From: an uncultured Pelagibacteraceae bacterium
GTDB lineage: Bacteria > Pseudomonadota > Alphaproteobacteria > Pelagibacterales > Pelagibacteraceae
Length of the DNA stretch: 56,087 nt
Reading direction: 5' to 3'
Assembly: GCA_902633595.1 (NCBI GenBank)
Contig: CACPGV010000002.1
Location: forward strand, 1-56,087
Under the pieces are notes generated by a model. The model did no database searches. It saw nothing but the letters and a program-made list of their open reading frames with translations, and was not told the origin of the DNA. The translations under genes were made by a program, and so were the position numbers. Of the stretch, positions 10,563-20,544 are shown one piece after another (position 1 is the stretch's first letter; every line of letters begins with the position of its first letter).

Positions 10563-11359
10563 AGTTTTTTGATAAAATTTTTTATATTTAAGAGTAATTT
10601 GTCATTGTACTCCATCATGTGATCATCATCATCAGGAAAATAACTAAATTTAGGTTTATTAGCGTTTTCAAAAAGTTCTAGTCCCATTTTTTGAGGTACA
10701 ATATTATCTTTTTTTCCATGCATAATTAAAATTGGAGAATTAATTTTTTTGATTTTATTTTTCGAGTCATATCTATCTTTTAGCAATAGATTGACTGGTA
10801 AATATGGATAATAAATTTTTGCTGAATCAGCTATTGAAGTAAATGGAGACTCTAAAATAACTCCAGCAAATTTATTCTTTGAGGCTAGTTCAGTAGCTAC
10901 ACCAGTACCTAAAGACTCCCCATATAGAATAATGTCGTTTTTATTTATTCCTTGATCATTAAGCCATTCAACGACTCTATTACCATCGTGATAAAAGTTT
11001 TTCTCTGAAGGTTTGCCCTTATTTCCACTAAAACTTCTCCACGAAATTAATAAAATGTTTACATTTAGTTTATTAAGCTCATTAAGTTTATGAACTCTAT
11101 TTAGGAGATTTCCAGCATTTCCATGAAAAAAAAGTATTGTTTTAAATTTAGATAAATCTTTTTTTATAAACCAAGATTTAAGTGAAACATTGTCATCTGT
11201 ATTTATAAACAATTCTTCATATTCAAAAGTAATTTTATCGTTTAAATAATTATTTTCACTTGGGTGATATAATAAACTTCTTTGATAAAAATATATAAAG
11301 ATAGTTATTCCTATATAAGCTATGATTATTGAGCTTGCTGCTAGATAAAGATATTTCAT
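10559..11359 (-). CDS. Alpha/beta hydrolase, membrane-anchored (YfhR/BEM46-like)
   Basis: N-terminal TM, FFHGNAGNLLNR, GESLGTGVA nucleophile elbow, PILIMHGKKDNIVP, C-terminal DDDDHMM. Confidence 0.85.
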   Translation of the reverse strand: MKYLYLAASSIIIAYIGITIFIYFYQRSLLYHPSENNYLNDKITFEYEELFINTDDNVSLKSWFIKKDLSKFKTILFFHGNAGNLLNRVHKLNELNKLNVNILLISWRSFSGNKGKPSEKNFYHDGNRVVEWLNDQGINKNDIILYGESLGTGVATELASKNKFAGVILESPFTSIADSAKIYYPYLPVNLLLKDRYDSKNKIKKINSPILIMHGKKDNIVPQKMGLELFENANKPKFSYFPDDDDHMMEYNDKLLLNIKNFIKKL

Positions 11360-12261
11360 GATGTAATTTTCCTTGCTAAATATACACCTGCAAAGACGAA
11401 CGCTGCTCCAAAATAATGGAAATTTAAAAGAGCTTCATCAAAAAGTATTATGCCATATATAGCAGAGTAAATTGAAAAAATGTAAAGAGTGAAACCAGTT
11501 AATGAGGCGCCTAAATATTTTTGTACCCTAGTATATAAAGTAAAAGCAATAATACCTGGTGAAACAGCCGCAAACAAAACCCAAAATAAGAAATTACTAT
11601 TAAAAGCCGTATTGAAATAAAAAATTTCTTCTAAAATATAAAAAGGAAATAGAGATATAGTTCCAAACATAGCTATCAAAGTAAATCTTGCCATTAAACT
11701 AAATTTACTTTTCCAGTTTAGAAGATAAATCGAATAGACGGCCCAACCCATAGCAGCACCTATCATCCATAAATCTCCCGAAGTAAATTTAAAATTTATT
11801 AATAAATCTAAATTACCTTTACTTATAATTGCTAAAACACCAATTAAGCATAATACTAATCCAATGACTCTCGAGAAATTAATTTTGTCATTGAAAAACA
11901 TTGCAGATAAAATGATTATAAAAATTGGTGAAGAGGTATAAATGATTCCCATATTTGCCATTGTGGTAGACATGCCAGCAATGAATGGAAATGCTCCACA
12001 TATTCCACAACCCATAGAACCAAGAAAAAATAATTTCCAAAATTCTTTATTGATATATTTTTTATTTTTTAAAATTTCGTTGTAGAAAAAAGGAAACAAA
12101 ATTAAAAAGACTGTTAACCATCTCCAAAAAGCTAAAGATATCGGTGGAACATATTCTACACCACCTCGTGCCACAATAATATTTGTTGCCATGAAAATTG
12201 GCTGTACAAATAACAAAATGTAAGGAAAGTAAGAGTTATTTCTTATCGCCGAAGGCTTCAT
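11356..12261 (-). CDS. DMT-family (EamA) transporter
   Basis: About ten TM segments with EamA-type duplication (VARGGVEYVPPISLAFWRWLTVFLILFP). Confidence 0.88.
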   Translation of the reverse strand: MKPSAIRNNSYFPYILLFVQPIFMATNIIVARGGVEYVPPISLAFWRWLTVFLILFPFFYNEILKNKKYINKEFWKLFFLGSMGCGICGAFPFIAGMSTTMANMGIIYTSSPIFIIILSAMFFNDKINFSRVIGLVLCLIGVLAIISKGNLDLLINFKFTSGDLWMIGAAMGWAVYSIYLLNWKSKFSLMARFTLIAMFGTISLFPFYILEEIFYFNTAFNSNFLFWVLFAAVSPGIIAFTLYTRVQKYLGASLTGFTLYIFSIYSAIYGIILFDEALLNFHYFGAAFVFAGVYLARKITS

Positions 12262-12415
12262 AGAACATCATTACTATCACGATTATCATTAAGATATAAA
12301 CTGGCAACACATCTTTGAAACCTATCATCATTGATCTAGTTAGCGTAGTAGCAAGACCTAATAAAAATAAAGCACAAAGAGTAACACCTATGATTGTAGC
12401 AATTTTATCCTTCAT
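12236..12415 (-). CDS. Small membrane protein, 59 aa (not in supplied ORF track)
   Basis: Translation MKDKIATIIGVTLCALFLLGLATTLTRSMMIGFKDVLPVYILMIIVIVMMFYEAFGDKK*; ATG overlaps the amidase 3' end and its stop overlaps the DMT start. Confidence 0.65.
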   Translation of the reverse strand: MKDKIATIIGVTLCALFLLGLATTLTRSMMIGFKDVLPVYILMIIVIVMMFYEAFGDKK

Positions 12416-13739
12416 CTTTACAATTTTTTTCTAACCAGTTAGCTGCTCCCAAAAATCTTAAGTCATCAAGCTTGTCACCAACTAATTGAACTCCCAATGG
12501 TAAGTCATTTTCTCCGGTAAGTAAAGGTAATGAGATTGCGGGCAAACCAAGGTAAGTCCAAATTTTTTGAAAATCGGCGCTACCTGTTGATTTCAATCCT
12601 TTGTCAGCAACTCCACTTGAAGAAGGTGTTATTATACCATGGTAGTCTTCAAAAACTTCTTTGTAAGACTCGTAGCTCTGTTTCATAAAATCGATCGCAT
12701 CTGCGTACTCTTTTCCTGAATATTTTAGTCCTCTAACGATTGCTTCTCTAAGTTCTTTTGAAAGTTTTGTTTTATCTTTTTTAAAATAAACTTGCATGTT
12801 ATTTGCCATATCTACCTCATGAATAATTTGGTGATATTTAGGAATATCTTCAAAATATGATGGTGTATCAAAAACTTCTATGTTTTTTTTTAAATTTTTA
12901 ATTAAAAATTCAAAAGCTTGTTGTGATTTTTTATTAATACTTTTCCATTTGTTTGTTTTATAAAAGATAAATTTAGGCTCAAATACTGGACCTTCTTCAC
13001 AAGCTTCAAGCATACTATCAGCTGAAAAATGTATAGTAGAAGTGTCATATAAATCTTTTTTTATTAAAGTTTTGGCTAATAGTGCTACATCTTTTACAGT
13101 TTTCCCAAAAACACCCATTGTATCTAATTTATCTGAAACTTTTAAAACACCATTCCTAGAAATCAATCCGTAGGAGGGTTTGTACCCTACAACTCCACAA
13201 TAAGATGCTGGTCTAATGATTGAACCGCCTGTCTGAGATCCAATGGATAAATGCGCCATGTGTGAAGCTATAACTGCAGCAGAGCCACTTGAAGAACCGC
13301 CTGGTGTCCTAGAGTAATCATGAGGGTTTTTTGTTTTACAAGGGTGGATATAAGCGAGTTCGGCCGTTGCCGTTTTTCCCATTATTATAGCTCCAGCGTT
13401 TTTAAGTAAATTCACTATCTCAGAGTCTTGTGAGCTGGACATCTTTTTTCTAAATATTGTTCCACACTCTGTTGGCATGTCATAAGTGCCGATTATATCT
13501 TTAACAGCTACCGGTAGTCCGTGAAGGGGTCCTAAGGGTTTCCCTGATTTTCTGTAGTCATCGGCCTCCTCAGCTTTTTCTAATAAAATTTTTTTATCTA
13601 AATGTGCCCAAGCTTGAATATCTTTTTCATATTTTTTAATTCTATCTAAATATTTGTTACAAAGCTCTACAGAGGATATTTCTCCAGATCGTAGTTTTGA
13701 CACTAACTCATTAGCAGTAAGTGTGGAGACATCTATCAT
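12405..13739 (-). CDS. Amidase (amidase-signature family, GatA-like)
   Basis: GLPVAVKDIIGT, TPGGSSSGSAAVIASHMAHLSIGSQTGGSIIRPASYCGVVGYKPSYG. Confidence 0.94.
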   Translation of the reverse strand: MIDVSTLTANELVSKLRSGEISSVELCNKYLDRIKKYEKDIQAWAHLDKKILLEKAEEADDYRKSGKPLGPLHGLPVAVKDIIGTYDMPTECGTIFRKKMSSSQDSEIVNLLKNAGAIIMGKTATAELAYIHPCKTKNPHDYSRTPGGSSSGSAAVIASHMAHLSIGSQTGGSIIRPASYCGVVGYKPSYGLISRNGVLKVSDKLDTMGVFGKTVKDVALLAKTLIKKDLYDTSTIHFSADSMLEACEEGPVFEPKFIFYKTNKWKSINKKSQQAFEFLIKNLKKNIEVFDTPSYFEDIPKYHQIIHEVDMANNMQVYFKKDKTKLSKELREAIVRGLKYSGKEYADAIDFMKQSYESYKEVFEDYHGIITPSSSGVADKGLKSTGSADFQKIWTYLGLPAISLPLLTGENDLPLGVQLVGDKLDDLRFLGAANWLEKNCKDEG

Positions 13740-13747
13740 TTTAATTT

Positions 13748-15109
13748 TTAGTTAGCGAATAGAGTATCTGGTAACCAAAGAGCTATTCCAGGAAATAGAT
13801 ACATAAGCACCATCGCAAAAATAACTATACCTAAGAATGGCATAATACCTGTAAATATCTGCATTAGTTCTACGTTTTTACTTTGTACACCTTTTAAATA
13901 ATAAGCGGACATGGCCATGGGTGGAGTTAAAAAAGAAGTTTGTAAATTCAAAGCAATCAGCATCGCAAAGAAGTAAGGGTTTACCTCAAAAAATGCTACA
14001 AGAGGTAAAAATATTGGTACAAATATAATTAATATTTCTGTCCATTCTAAAGGCCAGCCAAGTAAAAAAATTATTAACTGAGTTATAATTAAAAACTGCC
14101 AAGGTTGTAGATTCATTGATTTGAAGAAATGTTCAAAAACTTCGTGTCCGCCTAAATAAGAAAATACTGATGCAAAAGTCCAAGATCCTATGAACAACCA
14201 CATGATCATTGCTGTAGTTTTCGCGGTTAAAAAGACGGACTCTTTAAAATTTTTCCACTTTAAAGTTTTATAAAAATAAGAAAGAACCAGTGAGCCAAAA
14301 GCACCAACGGCTGCTGCTTCTGCTGGAGTTGCTAACCCTCCCAGAATAGTTCCTAATACAAGAATGATTAAAGAGAAAAGAGGCAGGAAGGATACCAAAA
14401 CTTCTTTTAATATCACTGATCGCGGTGGTATATCTTCTTTAGGAGGCTTTGGTGCAATCGATGGATTAAAGTAAGCCATGGTAATTGCGTAACCTATATA
14501 AAGTCCTGCCAGTAAGAGACCTGGAAAAATAGCAGCCGCGAATAGTCTTAATGGAGATAATTGAGCAATAACGGAATAAACAATTAACATAATGCTTGGT
14601 GGAATTAAAATTCCTAAACAACCGCCAGAACAAATTACTCCAGAAGCAAATTTTTTATCGTACCCTGCCTTAATCATTGCTGGCCAGGCTAATAATCCCA
14701 TTAAAGTTACAACTGCTCCAATAATTCCTGTTGCTGTGGAAAATAATGCACAAGTGATTAGCGCTGCTACAGCCATTGAAGCTGGTAGCCTGTGTGAAGC
14801 TAATCTAATTGCAAAAAATAATCTTGATACAATACCTGCCCTTTCAACTAAATAACCCATAAATAAAAATAAGGGGACTGCAGTTAAAACTGTATTGTCC
14901 ATGACAGTATAAGTATTTTGTACAAATAATTGGAAAATTCTGTTATCAAGGAGATGTTCCATTCGAGTTGGGTCAAAGTAAGCGTAATAACCAAATCCAA
15001 CTCCCATTGCCATTAAGGTAAATGCAATCGGAAATCCTAATAAAACTGCAAATAGGAATATTCCCATCATTAAAATAGCGATTTCTGGATTTGTTAAACT
15101 AAATAACAT
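13748..15109 (-). CDS. TRAP transporter large permease (DctM family)
   Basis: Polytopic DctM features (PLFLFMGYLVERAG, CSGGCLGILIPPSIMLIVY, NLQTSFLTPPMAMSAYYLKGV). Confidence 0.94.
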   Translation of the reverse strand: MLFSLTNPEIAILMMGIFLFAVLLGFPIAFTLMAMGVGFGYYAYFDPTRMEHLLDNRIFQLFVQNTYTVMDNTVLTAVPLFLFMGYLVERAGIVSRLFFAIRLASHRLPASMAVAALITCALFSTATGIIGAVVTLMGLLAWPAMIKAGYDKKFASGVICSGGCLGILIPPSIMLIVYSVIAQLSPLRLFAAAIFPGLLLAGLYIGYAITMAYFNPSIAPKPPKEDIPPRSVILKEVLVSFLPLFSLIILVLGTILGGLATPAEAAAVGAFGSLVLSYFYKTLKWKNFKESVFLTAKTTAMIMWLFIGSWTFASVFSYLGGHEVFEHFFKSMNLQPWQFLIITQLIIFLLGWPLEWTEILIIFVPIFLPLVAFFEVNPYFFAMLIALNLQTSFLTPPMAMSAYYLKGVQSKNVELMQIFTGIMPFLGIVIFAMVLMYLFPGIALWLPDTLFAN

Positions 15110-15683
15110 CTTTTTGATCTTCGTCTTGTGCTGTTCTCATTAATATTTTTTCAGTTTCTTCTGCCACAACCATCCTAGCTGGCCAATGACCTGTTTGAAT
15201 ACAAATTATAGATCTGCAAACTTCACTTACACCTTGAATGATTAATAAAATACCTGCAGCTGGTATTAAAGATTTTGCCATATAAATTTGAATTTGAGCA
15301 GGACTATTCCAACTTGTTTCTTTTATCTTCCAAGCTAAAGCAGCATACTCATATCCATAAAATGCTAAAGCAAGTACTCCTGGAAAGAAAAATATAAAGT
15401 ATAAAACTAGATCTATATAACCTTGAGTTCTTGGTTTAAATAATCTGTAAATGACATCACCCCTTACATGTGCTTCTGTAGATAATGTGTACGCTCCTGC
15501 CATCATGAAAATGGCTCCGTACATTTGTAAACTAAAATCAAAATTCCATAGAGTAGGAGCATTGAAGGCGTATGCCATTATTACTTCATAGCATGTACCA
15601 CCCATTAAAATAACGATACACCAAGAGAATGCCTTACCAACCGAAGTGCTTAGTGTATCTGCGAAATGAATAAACCCTCTCAT
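15099..15683 (-). CDS. TRAP transporter small permease (DctQ family)
   Basis: Four-TM protein between DctP and DctM; AYTLSTEAHVRGDVIYRLF typical of DctQ. Confidence 0.9.
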   Translation of the reverse strand: MRGFIHFADTLSTSVGKAFSWCIVILMGGTCYEVIMAYAFNAPTLWNFDFSLQMYGAIFMMAGAYTLSTEAHVRGDVIYRLFKPRTQGYIDLVLYFIFFFPGVLALAFYGYEYAALAWKIKETSWNSPAQIQIYMAKSLIPAAGILLIIQGVSEVCRSIICIQTGHWPARMVVAEETEKILMRTAQDEDQKDVI

Positions 15684-15723
15684 AAGAAGTTTAAAACTAT
15701 TCTAATTTTTTGATTAATTCCAT

Positions 15724-15757
15724 AAAAAAAGGGGGCGTATTATCACCCCCTTTTTAA
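15724..15757 (-). terminator. Rho-independent terminator/attenuator between dctP and dctQ
   Basis: AAAAAGGGGG (15726-15735) pairs with CCCCCTTTTT (15746-15755); T-run on either strand. Confidence 0.75.
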
Positions 15758-15772
15758 TTTTTTTAGTAAATA

Positions 15773-16927
15773 CTAAATTTTTACTTTACCAATAGAGCCA
15801 AATTCGTTCTCGTAAGCCAACTTATAGTTAGGTTGGTTCATGAGTAAGTATTTCATAACTCTCTTAGCATAAGCTTTTTGTGAATCTATGATCTTTTTGA
15901 AGAATGCATCTTTCTTATTGAAGTCTCCAATTACTTTGTCCCAACCTTTTAATTGTTGAGCTAAGATCGCGTCAGATGTTTGATACACATTTACTTTGTG
16001 CTGGTTCATCAATTTAGATAAGTCAGCTGAGTATCTCACTAATGCTTTAAAGTAGTTGTCTGTATTTGCAGCGTAAGCAGCATTTTTTAGAATAGCCTGG
16101 TGTTTAGGCGATAGTCCATTAAATGTCTTCTTATTAACTGGAATTTCAAACATCTCTTGTGATTGGTGGAAGCTTCCTAAGTGATAATGCTTAGAAACGT
16201 CTTGCATACCAAACTGAGAGTCTGAAGTTGGGTTGTTAAACTCAGCAGCTTCAATCAATCCTGTTTTCATTGCAGGTTGAATCTCACCACCGGGTAATTG
16301 TCTTACAACCATTCCCATTGCTGTTAATACGTTAGTAGCTAATCCTACTGTTCTGTACTTCATACCTTTAACATCAGACACTTTGGTTACGTTCTTTTTG
16401 AACCAACCAAAAGGCTGAGCAGGCATCGGCATGTGAAAGAAACCAATATAATCGAAACCTACTTTTGCAAGTGTTTCATCATATAATTTTCTACCTCCAC
16501 CATACTCCATCCATCCCATTACTTCTTGAGACGACATTCCGTATGACGGACCCGTTCCGAACAGAGAAGCAGCTGGATTTTTTCCATACCAGTATGCTGT
16601 TACCCAGTGTCCCATATCAAGAACACCTGAACTTACTGCTTGTCCAATTTCTGAAGTTTTAACTACGGCACCAACTGGCTGAAGATCAATTTTTAACTCA
16701 CCTCCAGACATGTCGCCAACCATTTTTGCGTAGTCGCCAGCCATTTCAAAGAAAATGTTAGCGCCTGACGGCCAAGCCGCTTGCATCTTTAAAGTTTGCG
16801 GAGCACCAAGAGCAATGTTTGGCATTGCTACTGTTGCTGCTGCTGCTGCACCTGTTGCTGCTGCTGCTTTAAAGAACTTACGTCTTGAAGGAGTTTTTAC
16901 TCCTTTTATTTTTTTGTCTTTTGACAT
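15773..16927 (-). CDS. TRAP transporter substrate-binding protein (DctP family) with Tat-like signal
   Basis: SRRKFFKAAAATGAAAAATVAMPNIALGAPQTLKMQAAWPSG; KGMKYRTVGLATNVLTAMGMVVRQLPGGEIQPAMKTGLIEAAEFNNP. Confidence 0.93.
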   Translation of the reverse strand: MSKDKKIKGVKTPSRRKFFKAAAATGAAAAATVAMPNIALGAPQTLKMQAAWPSGANIFFEMAGDYAKMVGDMSGGELKIDLQPVGAVVKTSEIGQAVSSGVLDMGHWVTAYWYGKNPAASLFGTGPSYGMSSQEVMGWMEYGGGRKLYDETLAKVGFDYIGFFHMPMPAQPFGWFKKNVTKVSDVKGMKYRTVGLATNVLTAMGMVVRQLPGGEIQPAMKTGLIEAAEFNNPTSDSQFGMQDVSKHYHLGSFHQSQEMFEIPVNKKTFNGLSPKHQAILKNAAYAANTDNYFKALVRYSADLSKLMNQHKVNVYQTSDAILAQQLKGWDKVIGDFNKKDAFFKKIIDSQKAYAKRVMKYLLMNQPNYKLAYENEFGSIGKVKI

Positions 16928-17030
16928 ATGTCCCCCATTTATTAATTAATTGAATTATTAAAACGTAAACTCAAAGTAGAGTCTACCTTTTTTATAATTA
17001 TTATAATCTATGATACAATCTGTGAGTGTA

Positions 17031-17990
17031 TTAATTTACTTGATCTTGTGGTTTTTGACCAGAAAAAAACTGCTCTAAATTTTTTGTCGCTCGATAAGCC
17101 ATATCCCATCGTGTTCTTTTAGTCGCGCTTCCAAGATGTGGAAGTAAAAAGATATTTTTTAAATTTAAATACTCAGGATGAATTTTCGGTTCACCATTAT
17201 AAACGTCCAGACCATAGGCAAACACGGTTCCATTTTTTAAAGCTTCTATCATTGCGTCGTCATCTACTACATCTCCTCTGGCTGCGTTTCCAACTACGGT
17301 GTTTTCTTTTAAATAACTTAAGGTCTCTTTATTAATAATTTTAGTTGTCTCCGGTGTTGCTGGACAGTTTACAGATAAAAACTCACTTTGCTCAAATAGT
17401 TCTTTTAAAGATTTATGATAAATTGCTCCGTCTTCTAACTCAGGTGAGAGTTTTGATCTATTATGATAATGTATTTCCATTCCAAAGGCTTTTGCTCTTT
17501 TTGCTACAGCTCTACCAATTCTGCCCATACCTAAAATCCCTAAACGTTTATTTGACATTTGTTTACCTAATAAGAAATCCCAGGACCATTTCCAACTTTG
17601 TGTTTCTGCTGCTAATCTTCCTTCATAAGCTTTTCTAGATGCTCCTAATAATAACAATATTTGAATATCTGCTGTAGCGTCTGTCAAAACATCAGGAGTA
17701 TTTGTGACCGTAATACCTTTTTCTCTTGCAATTTTAAAATCAATATTTCCAAATCCAACTGCACCGTTAGCAATAATTTTTATTGATTGAGAAAGTTTAG
17801 AAATTGTAGCAGCGTTTATAGGATCTGTAACCGAACTTAAAATTCCGTCACAATCTTTAGATCCTTCAATAATTTCTTCAGCACTATAAATTTTATCATT
17901 TGAATTAAGTTTTACCTCAAATAATTCTTGAAGTTTTTGCTCATTTTCTTTTAAAAGTTTTCGAGTAACGAATACTTTTTTCATAATCAA
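17031..17990 (-). CDS. D-2-hydroxyacid dehydrogenase (glyoxylate/hydroxypyruvate reductase-like)
   Basis: LGILGMGRIGRAVAKRAKAFGMEIHYHNRS, NAARGDVVDDDAMIEAL, LLPHLGSAT. Confidence 0.92.
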   Translation of the reverse strand: MIMKKVFVTRKLLKENEQKLQELFEVKLNSNDKIYSAEEIIEGSKDCDGILSSVTDPINAATISKLSQSIKIIANGAVGFGNIDFKIAREKGITVTNTPDVLTDATADIQILLLLGASRKAYEGRLAAETQSWKWSWDFLLGKQMSNKRLGILGMGRIGRAVAKRAKAFGMEIHYHNRSKLSPELEDGAIYHKSLKELFEQSEFLSVNCPATPETTKIINKETLSYLKENTVVGNAARGDVVDDDAMIEALKNGTVFAYGLDVYNGEPKIHPEYLNLKNIFLLPHLGSATKRTRWDMAYRATKNLEQFFSGQKPQDQVN

Positions 17991-19285
17991 AAATTTTCTA
18001 ATTTGTAAGGCTTAGGACCGCCTGTAAACCAATCTAATAATTCCACTGTATGAATGATTGGGATCTGAGTTCCATTTGATATCTGTGTCATACACCCTAT
18101 GTTTCCAGTTGAAATAAAATCTGGTGAAACTTTTTCTATGTTACTTACTTTATTTTTTAATAAGGTTTTTGCCATTTTTTGATGAAGTATATTATAAGTT
18201 CCTGCCGAACCACAACATAGATGTCCTTCGGGTATATCGATTACCTCATTACCTGTTTTTGAGATCAAATCCTTCGGCTGTTGATGTACTTTTTGACCAT
18301 GCTGCATAGAACAAGCTGAATGATAAGCAATTTTATATTTTTTTTCATCGTTTGTTTTAATTTTTAAATCTAGGCTCTCTTCAAGATACTCGGTAACATC
18401 TTTTGTTAATTCTGAAATTTTTTTAGCTTTTTTCTTCAAATCATTATCATTTTTAAAAATATGACCATAATCTTTTAAAGTTGTGCCACATCCAGATGTA
18501 TTACTTATAATTGCATCTAAACCATTAGTAATATATTCATCGTGCCACTTTTCTATATTTTGAACAAAAGATTGGTGTGCAAGATCTTTTTTTCCTAAAT
18601 GATGATTTAGTGAACCGCAACATTCTATTTCAGGTATAACAACTACCTCTACATTATGTCTATTAAGTATTCTTATTGTCGACTCATTTATTTCTGGAGA
18701 AATAACACGTTGAACACATCCAGTTAGCAGGGCAACCCTTGAAATAATTTTACCACTCTCAGGTTTATAAATTTTTTGTGTTTCAATTTTTTTTGAAGGT
18801 ATTTTATTTGGCATTAAATTAAGTGAGTTTTTTAAAAACGTAGGTAAAAGAAAACTAAAAGGTTTAATAAGTTTCGTTAAGTAAGCTAAAACCAAAAAGA
18901 CTTTTGGTCGTGGTAAAACAAATGATAATACATTTCTAAATAAACGATCAAAAAAAGGTCTCTTGTAAGTCTCCTCAACGTAATTTCTACCATGATCGAT
19001 TAAATGCATATAATTTACACCTGAAGGACATGTTGTCATACATGAGTAGCAGGAAAGGCAACTATCTATATGCTTAACGATTTTTTTGTTTGCTGGCTTT
19101 TTATTCTCAAGCATATCTTTAATTAGATAAATTCTTCCTCTAGGACCTTCAAGTTCTTCACCATTTACACAAAAAGTTGGACAAGTTGCATTGCACATGC
19201 CACAATGAACACACTTCCTTAGAATGCCCTCGCTTGATTTATTGTCTTTATCTAGAAGTTGTTTGTCAGTAAAAGATGTTTGCAT
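17987..19285 (-). CDS. glcF: Glycolate oxidase iron-sulfur subunit
   Basis: CVHCGMCNATCPTFCVNGEELEGPRGRIYLIKDML, CLSCYSCMTTCPSGVNY, GCCGSLNHHLG, CCGSAGTYNIL. Confidence 0.94.
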   Translation of the reverse strand: MQTSFTDKQLLDKDNKSSEGILRKCVHCGMCNATCPTFCVNGEELEGPRGRIYLIKDMLENKKPANKKIVKHIDSCLSCYSCMTTCPSGVNYMHLIDHGRNYVEETYKRPFFDRLFRNVLSFVLPRPKVFLVLAYLTKLIKPFSFLLPTFLKNSLNLMPNKIPSKKIETQKIYKPESGKIISRVALLTGCVQRVISPEINESTIRILNRHNVEVVVIPEIECCGSLNHHLGKKDLAHQSFVQNIEKWHDEYITNGLDAIISNTSGCGTTLKDYGHIFKNDNDLKKKAKKISELTKDVTEYLEESLDLKIKTNDEKKYKIAYHSACSMQHGQKVHQQPKDLISKTGNEVIDIPEGHLCCGSAGTYNILHQKMAKTLLKNKVSNIEKVSPDFISTGNIGCMTQISNGTQIPIIHTVELLDWFTGGPKPYKLENF

Positions 19286-20544
19286 TATATTCCCGTATAC
19301 ATTTTACCCGGATTAAAAATTCTTCTCGGATCAAAACTTTTTTTAATTTTTTCAGAAATCTTATACTTAATTGGGTCTATTGTAAAAATATCAGCAGCTG
19401 CTTTCATGTCCTCCTCAACTTTAATTAAAGTAAAATATCCATTGTGATCTTTAGTAATATCTTTTAATTCATTGAGAATTTTAGTGGAGATATCATTAAG
19501 CTCAAGCCAAATAAGGCTTCCACCCCAATCCAAAAAATAGCTGAAATCAACATTTTTTAATTTTTGTAACAAATTTAAAGTCTCGCTGACAGGAATTACT
19601 ACTCTAATTAAATTTTTTTTTGTATTTGAAAAAACTTCAAGGTTTTTAGTCTTTTTCCAAAAAATGTTTGACTGTTCAACATTCAAAACTGAATATTCAT
19701 TTTCAAGTAAATCTAATTCCTTAGATAACCTTTTAATTCTTTGGTCTACAGAATTTGTTGGGCCTTCTACTCTTATACCTGTTAAAGCACCCTTATGAGT
19801 TAGATCATTGAAAGAGAAATGCTTTTCGAAAGAATCTGGATAAAAAACTCCACCTGAAGGATCTATAGACGAAGATAATGATTTTCCTAAATATTCTAAA
19901 GCCTTTTTTACGTGGGGATTATTTATAATTAGTGTTTTGCTTGTCTCTGGTTTTGGTAAAACTTTTATTGATAATTCTGTCAAAACTGTCAAAGTTCCAA
20001 AAGATCCTGAAAGCAACTTACATAAATCATATCCTGTTACATTTTTAACAACGGTTCCGCCAGATTTTATTGTTTCACCTTTACCATTAATTCCTTGAAA
20101 GCCTAGTAAATGATCTCTCGCACTACCTACTTTAAATCTTCTAGGGCCAGCAAAATTACATGACACTACTCCGCCAATTGTTCCTGAATTACTTTTACCA
20201 GAAAATAAATACCCAAAGTCCGTTGGTTCAAAAGCAAGTTGTTGATTATTTTTATCTAGTTCTTTTTCTATTAGTTCAATAGGCGTTCCTGCTTTTACTT
20301 TTATGTACAGTTCTTCTGGTTTGTATTCAATTACTCCAGAGTATTGGGACAAATCTAAAGTTTTTTCTGCCTGAAAGTTTCTACCTATTTTATTTTTTGA
20401 GTTAAGACCATTTATCTCAAGAGGAATACTTTTTTTATAAGACTCTTTAACTATCTCTGAAATTTGCTCTCTGGTTGAGGGCTTAAGAACTGATTGATTA
20501 AAATCTAGGAATGTCTGGGAATTTTGTTTTTCCTCCATGGACAT
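19285..20544 (-). CDS. glcE: Glycolate oxidase FAD-binding subunit GlcE
   Basis: Truncated FAD_binding_4-type protein (GTIGGVVSCNFAGPRRFKVGSARDHLLGFQGINGKGETIKSGGTVVKNVTGYDLCKLLSGSFG) between glcD and glcF; start chosen at MSMEEKQ behind ggaagg. Confidence 0.92.
   Translation of the reverse strand: MSMEEKQNSQTFLDFNQSVLKPSTREQISEIVKESYKKSIPLEINGLNSKNKIGRNFQAEKTLDLSQYSGVIEYKPEELYIKVKAGTPIELIEKELDKNNQQLAFEPTDFGYLFSGKSNSGTIGGVVSCNFAGPRRFKVGSARDHLLGFQGINGKGETIKSGGTVVKNVTGYDLCKLLSGSFGTLTVLTELSIKVLPKPETSKTLIINNPHVKKALEYLGKSLSSSIDPSGGVFYPDSFEKHFSFNDLTHKGALTGIRVEGPTNSVDQRIKRLSKELDLLENEYSVLNVEQSNIFWKKTKNLEVFSNTKKNLIRVVIPVSETLNLLQKLKNVDFSYFLDWGGSLIWLELNDISTKILNELKDITKDHNGYFTLIKVEEDMKAAADIFTIDPIKYKISEKIKKSFDPRRIFNPGKMYTGI

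Noticed and set aside
17138-17638. Antisense ORFs inside the hydroxyacid dehydrogenase gene
   Set aside because: Opposite a well-supported CDS, with no homology signature.
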